5,840 bases of DNA from CAYTLQ01 sp964438715 (GTDB taxonomy: Bacteria > Bacteroidota > Ignavibacteria > Ignavibacteriales > Ignavibacteriaceae). Each line of letters starts with the position of its first letter. Positions within the stretch are counted from its first letter, which is position 1. The stretch lies in contig CAYTLQ010000135.1 in the NCBI GenBank assembly GCA_964438715.1, forward strand, positions 1 through 5,840. Reading direction: 5' to 3'. Below are positions 1 through 4,222 of the stretch, in pieces. Made by a program: the position numbers and the translations under genes. Under the pieces are notes generated by a model. It searched no databases. It worked only from the letters and a program-made list of their open reading frames with translations, and was not told the DNA's origin.

Positions 1-256
1 AAAACAAAAAAATTAAATGAACATAAATTCACTGTGGTATATCTAATGCCAATCAATTTAACCGACAATTTTCACAAAAATTTCAACTTTTTTTTGAGGC
101 ATCGTTCCACGATAAGTAAATAATTTTCATTTGTGCGAAACTTTTTACTCCATCATCAGCTAATGTACTTATAACAAAAATTATCTCTTCAAACGGATTT
201 TGTGTTTCGGGAAATGCTGAATTACAAAAATCTGGATAAAAAAATAAGAAACTTTG
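1..256. other. AT-rich region downstream of the PAP2 gene, no supported gene
   Basis: This stretch lies beyond the stop codon of the minus-strand PAP2 phosphatase and runs to the window edge. I see no ATG-started open frame of useful length on either strand. The plus strand offers only a ten-codon ORF near position 17. On the minus strand the PAP2 frame remains open from 256 to 86 after its TAG, ending at TGA (83-85), but it has no start codon of its own; this is discussed as a finding. A 6-bp AT-only hairpin at 67-82 is too weak to call a terminator. The T-rich minus-strand sequence just after the PAP2 stop has no convincing GC stem before it. Confidence 0.6.
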
Positions 257-808
257 CTACTCTTTAATGTATCGCTTTTCAATGAAACGATATAATTCTA
301 CGAATAGAAAGCCTATAGCCGAACCGATAATTGCTCCGCCTATAATATCGGAGGGATAATGAACTCCAAGGTAAACACGCGAAACAGCAATAAGCGAAGC
401 TACAATAAATAATACAACCGTAAACTGAGGATAAAGACTACTAAAAAAAACAGCAACAGCAAAATTATTCAATGCATGGTTTGAAGGGAATGAATAAGAA
501 CCACTTTTCCCGTGAGGAGTTAAGATATCAGTAAGCGCATCACAAGGTCTGATTCTGCCAATATTCTCTTTTAGTATACGATACCCAAACTGGTCAGCTG
601 CGGCAACCATTACTAACGCAAGTACTAATGCAATTCTTCCCTTTCTTCCCCCATATTTAAATAGTATGGCTACTAACAAAATGTATGTGATAAACCAATT
701 ATTGACATCAGTAATTGTGGAAAAGAATTTATCGGCAAAAGGCGATGAGAGAGTATGATTAAAAAAATATAAAATTGCTAAGTCGATGGAGTAAAGAAAG
801 TCAGCCAT
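257..808 (-). CDS. PAP2-family membrane phosphatase (lipid phosphate / undecaprenyl-pyrophosphate phosphatase type)
   Basis: This 183-residue integral membrane protein carries all three signature motifs of the PAP2 (type 2 phosphatidic acid phosphatase) superfamily. Motif 1 is K-x6-RP (K80, R87, P88). Motif 2 is PSNH at 108-111, with H111 as the expected catalytic acid; Asn replaces the commoner Gly of PSGH. Motif 3 is SR-x5-H-x3-D (S143, R144, H150, D154), with H150 the expected phospho-acceptor nucleophile. Hydrophobic segments lie at about 40-50, 58-75, 112-122, 129-146 and 155-172. The length suits small bacterial members acting at the outer face of the inner membrane, which dephosphorylate undecaprenyl pyrophosphate, phosphatidylglycerol phosphate or lipid A. 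The sequence does not reveal which substrate applies. The ATG directly follows the TAA of the upstream barrel gene with no Shine-Dalgarno site, so translation is probably coupled. The stop is TAG. Confidence 0.93.
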   Translation of the reverse strand: MADFLYSIDLAILYFFNHTLSSPFADKFFSTITDVNNWFITYILLVAILFKYGGRKGRIALVLALVMVAAADQFGYRILKENIGRIRPCDALTDILTPHGKSGSYSFPSNHALNNFAVAVFFSSLYPQFTVVLFIVASLIAVSRVYLGVHYPSDIIGGAIIGSAIGFLFVELYRFIEKRYIKE

Positions 809-1273
809 TTAATCGACTGTTTTAAAGAATACCCGCACACCTGCCCCCATGTCAAAACTTAATCCAAGATATGGTACAAAAATGATTACAGGCGCCGCTT
901 CGACAAAAAAATCAACAGGATATCGTTTTGGGAACCACGAGACCCCTGCTTTAGCCCTGATTCCCAGCGTATTCGATTCATCAGTCCTTAACCGATAACG
1001 GATTCCAAGTCCATAAAACACAGGAAAAAGTTCATCAGTCCTGAAATAATTGAATTTATGCCAGACATAATCAAACTGCATACTGGCTTTATTATTTTTC
1101 ATAAGAGAAATGGCAATCGCTCCATCAAAACTGTTTAACTGCTCACTCCACCGACGGAAACTGATTCCGGTTGGTTCCCCAAATAACAGTCCGAGGCCAA
1201 AGCCTTTATCCTGTGCCTCAATTTCAAAAAATACCCCCAAGAATACTATTATTACAAACAGGTATCGTAACAT
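809..1273 (-). CDS. small outer-membrane beta-barrel protein, DUF3996/BAPKO_0422-like
   Basis: The product is 154 residues with a signal peptide at about 1-20 (hydrophobic core after Arg3, likely cleavage after EIEA before Gln21). The rest is alternating beta-strand sequence rich in Gly and aromatics, as expected for an 8-stranded barrel. Recognisable landmarks are GLGLLFGEPTG at 26-36, FDG at 49-51, DYVWH at 68-72 and FYGLGIRYR at 86-94. They resemble the small barrel family first annotated in Borrelia (BAPKO_0422, DUF3996), which is widespread and lacks a known function; this match is from memory of the motif pattern. I chose the ATG at 1273; a TTG one codon upstream (1276) is less likely. 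No clear Shine-Dalgarno site precedes it. Its stop abuts the PAP2 start, so the two proteins are probably made together and may both serve the envelope. Confidence 0.8.
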   Translation of the reverse strand: MLRYLFVIIVFLGVFFEIEAQDKGFGLGLLFGEPTGISFRRWSEQLNSFDGAIAISLMKNNKASMQFDYVWHKFNYFRTDELFPVFYGLGIRYRLRTDESNTLGIRAKAGVSWFPKRYPVDFFVEAAPVIIFVPYLGLSFDMGAGVRVFFKTVD

Positions 1274-1429
1274 CAATATTTTATAAGTGCTGAAGAGTGA
1301 TGAATCAAATTAATATAAAAGTGCTCCGAATGTAACCTGCAATATAAGAACATAATTCAGAATACCCGTCTTTCAAAAACAATTTGGAAAGACAGGATTC
1401 TGATAATAATTAATACACCATCAATTATT
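1274..1429. other. intergenic region between fabF and the barrel gene
   Basis: This gap of about 155 bp separates two minus-strand genes. It contains a strong imperfect inverted repeat (1358-1402) close to the fabF stop, then AT-rich sequence leading to the barrel gene start. A minus-strand TTAATTTG around 1305-1312 is one base from the TAnnTTTG element of Bacteroidota promoters, but I could not match a convincing upstream element. Whether the two downstream genes have their own promoter or depend on fabF read-through is undecided. Confidence 0.5.
1358..1402 (-). terminator. imperfect inverted repeat after fabF; possible terminator or mRNA processing hairpin
   Basis: The arms are CAGAAT-A-CC-C-GTCTTTC (1358-1374) and GAAAGAC-A-GG-ATTCTG (1387-1402). 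They give 15 base pairs interrupted by one single-base bulge (1364) and one C/A mismatch (1367/1394), around a 12-base loop. The hairpin begins 28 bases beyond the fabF stop codon. No clean U-run follows on either strand, so it is not a canonical intrinsic terminator. It could end fabF transcripts partly, stabilise the fabF mRNA 3' end, or be a protein-binding site. The structure is seen directly; its role is inferred. Confidence 0.45.
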
Positions 1430-2689
1430 TCATGCAGGATACTTTTTAAATATAACAGTAGTATTATGCCCGCCAAAACCGAATGCATTACTCATGGCAT
1501 AATTAACGGTTCTGGACTGAGGTGTGTTAAATGTATAGTTCAGGTCACACTCAGGGTCAGGTGTCGTGAAATTTATTGTCGGGGGTATCATATTATTCTG
1601 CACAGCCAGTAATGATGCAATTGCTTCCACTGCACCTGCCGCACCGAGAAGATGCCCTGTCATACTTTTGGTAGATGATACATTTAATTTTTTTGCATGG
1701 TCACCAAAAACCGATTTAATAGCTTTCGTTTCAGCAATATCACCCAAACCGGTTGATGTTCCGTGCATATTGATGTAGTCAATATCTTCAGGTTTTAGTC
1801 CGGCATTTTCGAGTGCGCGAATCATTGCTAACTTTGCGCCTCTGCCATCAGGGTCGGGTGCTGTTATGTGGTGTGCATCTGCAGAGAGACCTACGCCAAC
1901 AAGCTCAACATATATCTTTGCACCGCGCGCAAGAGCGTGTTCAAGCTCCTCAACTATCAGCGTTCCGGCACCTTCTCCCATAACAAAACCATCACGGGTA
2001 AGGTCAAATGGTCTGCTGGCTGTTTCAGGAGAATCGTTTCTGGTAGAAAGTGCACGGGCAGAATTAAAACCGGCAATACCAATTTCGCAAATACTTGCTT
2101 CGCTTCCGCCGGTAACAATTAAATCTGCCATTCCAGCCTTAATGAGCATGTATGAGTCGATAATGTTGTTATTTGCGGTAGCACATGCAGAAACGATACA
2201 GTGATTCGGACCTTTAAAGCCGTATTCAATTGAAATATGTCCGCTTGCTATATCGGGTATCAGCATTGGTATAAAAAAAGGAGATACTCTTGACGGTCCT
2301 TGTGAATGATTTACCAACGACTGAGAATAAAAAGTCTGAATGCCGCCGATTCCACTCCCGAATACAACACCCGTTCGCTCTTTATCTTCGGTGGACATTT
2401 TTTCAGGATCCAATCCGGCGTCCTTCAATGCCATTGACGCTGATGCCATCGCATACTGAGCATAAGGGTCCAGTCTGCGAGCAGTTTTTTTATCCATATA
2501 ATTGGTCGAATCATAGCCTTTTAATTCACAAGCAAATTTTGTTTCAACTCGGGATGTATCGAATGATTTTATGGTTGCACATCCACTCGTACCCTTCATC
2601 ATATTTTGCCAGAATTCTTCAACAGTTAATCCAATCGGAGTAAGTGCAGAAATGCCCGTTACTACCACTCTGCGGTTAGGATTATACAT
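1430..2689 (-). CDS. fabF: beta-ketoacyl-[acyl-carrier-protein] synthase II
   Basis: This enzyme condenses malonyl-ACP with a growing acyl-ACP in cytoplasmic type II fatty-acid synthesis. The product is 419 residues, close to the roughly 412 of E. coli FabF. It opens with RRVVVTGISALTPIG (6-20). The catalytic Cys-His-His triad is visible: C169 in the SACATA stretch, H309 in NMHGTSTG, and H346 in KSMTGHLLGAAG, with the conserved Lys at 341. The C-terminal glycine loop NAFGFGGHN (401-409) includes the gatekeeper Phe. I chose the ATG at 2689 because AAGGA lies five bases upstream; an in-frame TTG at 2719 would add ten residues of poor quality. FabF usually neighbours acpP and rnc, but here it is followed by a barrel gene and a PAP2 gene. 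It could therefore be a second, non-housekeeping copy, although the sequence itself looks fully functional. Confidence 0.95.
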   Translation of the reverse strand: MYNPNRRVVVTGISALTPIGLTVEEFWQNMMKGTSGCATIKSFDTSRVETKFACELKGYDSTNYMDKKTARRLDPYAQYAMASASMALKDAGLDPEKMSTEDKERTGVVFGSGIGGIQTFYSQSLVNHSQGPSRVSPFFIPMLIPDIASGHISIEYGFKGPNHCIVSACATANNNIIDSYMLIKAGMADLIVTGGSEASICEIGIAGFNSARALSTRNDSPETASRPFDLTRDGFVMGEGAGTLIVEELEHALARGAKIYVELVGVGLSADAHHITAPDPDGRGAKLAMIRALENAGLKPEDIDYINMHGTSTGLGDIAETKAIKSVFGDHAKKLNVSSTKSMTGHLLGAAGAVEAIASLLAVQNNMIPPTINFTTPDPECDLNYTFNTPQSRTVNYAMSNAFGFGGHNTTVIFKKYPA

Positions 2690-2694
2690 ATTTT

Positions 2695-2699
2695 TCCTT
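2695..2699 (-). promoter_or_regulatory. Shine-Dalgarno site of fabF
   Basis: Minus-strand AAGGA sits five bases before the ATG at 2689. It decides the start in favour of this ATG over the in-frame TTG at 2719, which has no such site. Confidence 0.75.
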
Positions 2700-2900
2700 A
2701 ATAATTGAATAAATGTCAATTAAGAGTATTTAATCTAATAAAATTCAGGCATTTTCCGAAAAAATTGAGACTGCGAGAATTTGGGAAATTAACACTGAAT
2801 TTTTAATACAAAGCTCATATTTTATTTCGATGTTTCTAACTAAACCAGTTTTTTCTTTCATTACATAATAGAAAGGTCGAAATCATTAATTCTCTAAAAA

Positions 2901-2930
2901 TTTGCAAACAAAAAAATTCTTTTCTAATTT
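2901..2930 (+). promoter_or_regulatory. weak candidate promoter for the cytochrome-porin gene
   Basis: TTTG at 2901-2904 and TAATTT at 2925-2930 are separated by 20 bases. This approximates the Bacteroidota pattern (TTTG, about 19 bases, TAnnTTTG) with an imperfect second element. Read as sigma-70 type, TTGCAA and TAATTT are 17 bases apart but match the consensus only partly. The location, about 45 bases before the start codon, is sensible. Confidence 0.2.
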
Positions 2931-2961
2931 CTTGTCCGTCAAAAATTACTATATCAAAATT

Positions 2962-2967
2962 GAAAGG
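2962..2967 (+). promoter_or_regulatory. Shine-Dalgarno site of the cytochrome-porin gene
   Basis: GAAAGG ends six bases before the ATG at 2974. This supports that start over the in-frame TTG at 2902, which would place 24 non-signal residues ahead of a good signal peptide. Confidence 0.7.
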
Positions 2968-2973
2968 TTTTAT

Positions 2974-4086
2974 ATGAGAAGTGCTTTACTTCTTTTCTGT
3001 GTTTTTGCTCTGTTTGCAAGCGATTTACTCGCTTTGCCACGATTTGCCGCAAGATCAGGCGCTAAATGCTCCGACTGCCATGTCAATCCTACCGGGGGCG
3101 GATTAAGAAATAAAGAAGGCTGGGCATACGGAAAAAATAATCTCATGCTCTATAAAACCTACTCGGATGACAGTGAATTTGAAGTCAGTCCGATGATAGG
3201 AAAAAATATTCTTTTCGGTGCGGATTTTCGTTCACAATACATTGTACGGTTCGACTCTGCTTACACGAAAAGTGATTTTCATAAAATGGCGGGTTCACTG
3301 TACTTTGGTGTAATGGCATCAGAAAAAGTTACTCTTTACTCAAGGTACGATTTTGCGCAGAGTGTTTGGGAGGCTTACGCTGTTGCATCAATTTTACCGA
3401 ATGACGGATATATTAAAGCCGGAACTTTTACACCTAATTACGGAATACGGCTCGATGATCATACTGCATATACAAGAGGCGGCGACTTTGGCGTTCTTTC
3501 GGGCGTAACTGCCGGCTGGATATATGAACCTAGATATACCGAAACCGGTTTTGAATTGGGCTACTATTTCTCAGATCTCGCTTTTCTCACAGTGAGCGCC
3601 GGAGGTGCAGGATATCCATCATTTTCTAAAGACCCTGTTTATACTGCAAATCTTTTGTTTACTCCTTCTCTCGGCGATAAAGCAAATCTTTTCTTTGGCG
3701 GATCTTTTGCTTCTATTAAAAAAGGTTTTGGACCAACCATAACAAATGTGAATTCGTTCGGTGGTTATCTTGGCTTCGGAATTGGGAATTTCTCATTGCT
3801 TGCGGAATTTGATAACGCTAAGAATCTCGTAATGAAAGATTCTACAGCTTCCGCATTGATGATTGAAGCATCATATAAGCTCACAAAGGGCCTCGATGCA
3901 GTAGTTCGTTATGATAAATTCGATCCGAATACAAATGCGGATAAAAATGAGCTCGGACATATTGTTATTGGATTCGATTACTTCCCATATAGTTTTGTTG
4001 AATTAAAACCACAATACAGAATAAATACCGAAGAACCAAAATACGATAATAATGCCTTCGTTCTTCAGTTCCATTTCTGGTATTGA
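2974..4086 (+). CDS. monoheme cytochrome c-porin fusion, Cyc2-like architecture (outer membrane)
   Basis: The 370-residue product has a signal peptide (about 1-20, likely cut after DLLA). A short heme domain follows: the single CXXCH motif is C32, C35, H36, in ARSGAKCSDCHVNPTGGG. The remainder (from about 70) is alternating amphipathic beta sequence; I count roughly 16-18 candidate strands, ending in the aromatic pattern QFHFWY with a terminal Tyr typical of outer-membrane barrels. A small c-type heme module directly ahead of a one-chain porin is the layout of Cyc2, the outer-membrane Fe(II) oxidase of iron oxidisers. The stretch P22-x-F24-A25 with G29 and C32 keeps the Cyc2-like spacing of Pro, Phe-Ala, Gly and Cys. 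The VNPTGGG after the heme differs from classical Cyc2, so this may be a separate clade. Moving electrons across the outer membrane is an inference; a diffusion porin with a structural heme is the alternative. The gene is monocistronic: its own Shine-Dalgarno site, and a terminator after it. Confidence 0.75.
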   Translation: MRSALLLFCVFALFASDLLALPRFAARSGAKCSDCHVNPTGGGLRNKEGWAYGKNNLMLYKTYSDDSEFEVSPMIGKNILFGADFRSQYIVRFDSAYTKSDFHKMAGSLYFGVMASEKVTLYSRYDFAQSVWEAYAVASILPNDGYIKAGTFTPNYGIRLDDHTAYTRGGDFGVLSGVTAGWIYEPRYTETGFELGYYFSDLAFLTVSAGGAGYPSFSKDPVYTANLLFTPSLGDKANLFFGGSFASIKKGFGPTITNVNSFGGYLGFGIGNFSLLAEFDNAKNLVMKDSTASALMIEASYKLTKGLDAVVRYDKFDPNTNADKNELGHIVIGFDYFPYSFVELKPQYRINTEEPKYDNNAFVLQFHFWY

Positions 4087-4108
4087 TATCAAAGTGTATC
4101 CGATTATT

Positions 4109-4144
4109 AAGCCGCAATACATGTTATTGCGGCTTTTTTATTTT
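4109..4144 (+). terminator. intrinsic terminator of the cytochrome-porin gene
   Basis: A perfect 11-bp stem (AAGCCGCAATA at 4109-4119 with TATTGCGGCTT at 4125-4135) encloses a 5-base loop. It is followed by a T-rich run (4134-4144, interrupted once by A). It lies 22 bases after the stop codon. It is the only strong Rho-independent terminator in the window and should separate the upstream gene from the CotH-like gene. Confidence 0.92.
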
Positions 4145-4156
4145 CCCCGTTTTTAT

Positions 4157-4206
4157 ATTTTTAACATAATGAAGAGAAATTAAATACATACAATTATGTT
4201 AAAAAT
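4157..4206. repeat. perfect 14-bp inverted repeat upstream of the CotH-like gene
   Basis: ATTTTTAACATAAT (4157-4170) is repeated exactly in inverted form as ATTATGTTAAAAAT (4193-4206) with a 22-base spacer. The right arm ends 16 bases before the preferred CotH ATG (4223) and contains the alternative in-frame ATG (4196). No U-run follows, so it is not a terminator. It could be a regulator-binding operator or a 5' leader hairpin affecting translation. Confidence 0.6.
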
Positions 4207-4222
4207 TGTTGTAGTTTTCATT

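Larger units (their letters stand above)
2690..2973. promoter_or_regulatory. divergent intergenic promoter region between fabF and the cytochrome-porin gene
   Basis: These roughly 284 AT-rich bases separate two divergently transcribed genes and must hold both promoters. Rightward, TTTG at 2901-2904 followed 20 bases later by TAATTT at 2925-2930 (also readable as TTGCAA, a 17-base gap, then TAATTT) is a plausible but weak promoter. Leftward I found no convincing pair. A 9-bp inverted repeat (2740-2748 with 2795-2803) with a partly nested 5-bp match lies in the middle and could be an operator, though AT-richness makes this uncertain. No small gene is supported here. Confidence 0.5.

Noticed and set aside
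67..82. AATTTT-CACA-AAAATT hairpin as a terminator for the PAP2 gene
   Set aside because: The stem is only six A/T pairs and lies over 170 bases past the stop; it is expected by chance in such AT-rich sequence.
1285..1325. Direct repeat AAGTGCT at 1285-1291 and 1319-1325 upstream of the barrel gene
   Set aside because: Seven bases repeated once at 34-base spacing is not beyond chance and no further copies were seen.
1566..2643. Several plus-strand open frames of 70-117 codons across this interval
   Set aside because: They lie antisense inside fabF, overlap one another in different frames, and show no recognisable domain or start site; they are shadows of the real gene.
2690..2719. TTG start adding ten residues to FabF, and its TTGACA read as a leftward -35 box
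   Set aside because: The downstream ATG has a good Shine-Dalgarno site and fits the family N-terminus. No -10 element is found 16-18 bases after the TTGACA.
2902..2973. TTG start adding 24 residues to the cytochrome-porin
   Set aside because: It would bury the signal peptide behind a charged stretch, and the ATG at 2974 has GAAAGG at proper spacing.
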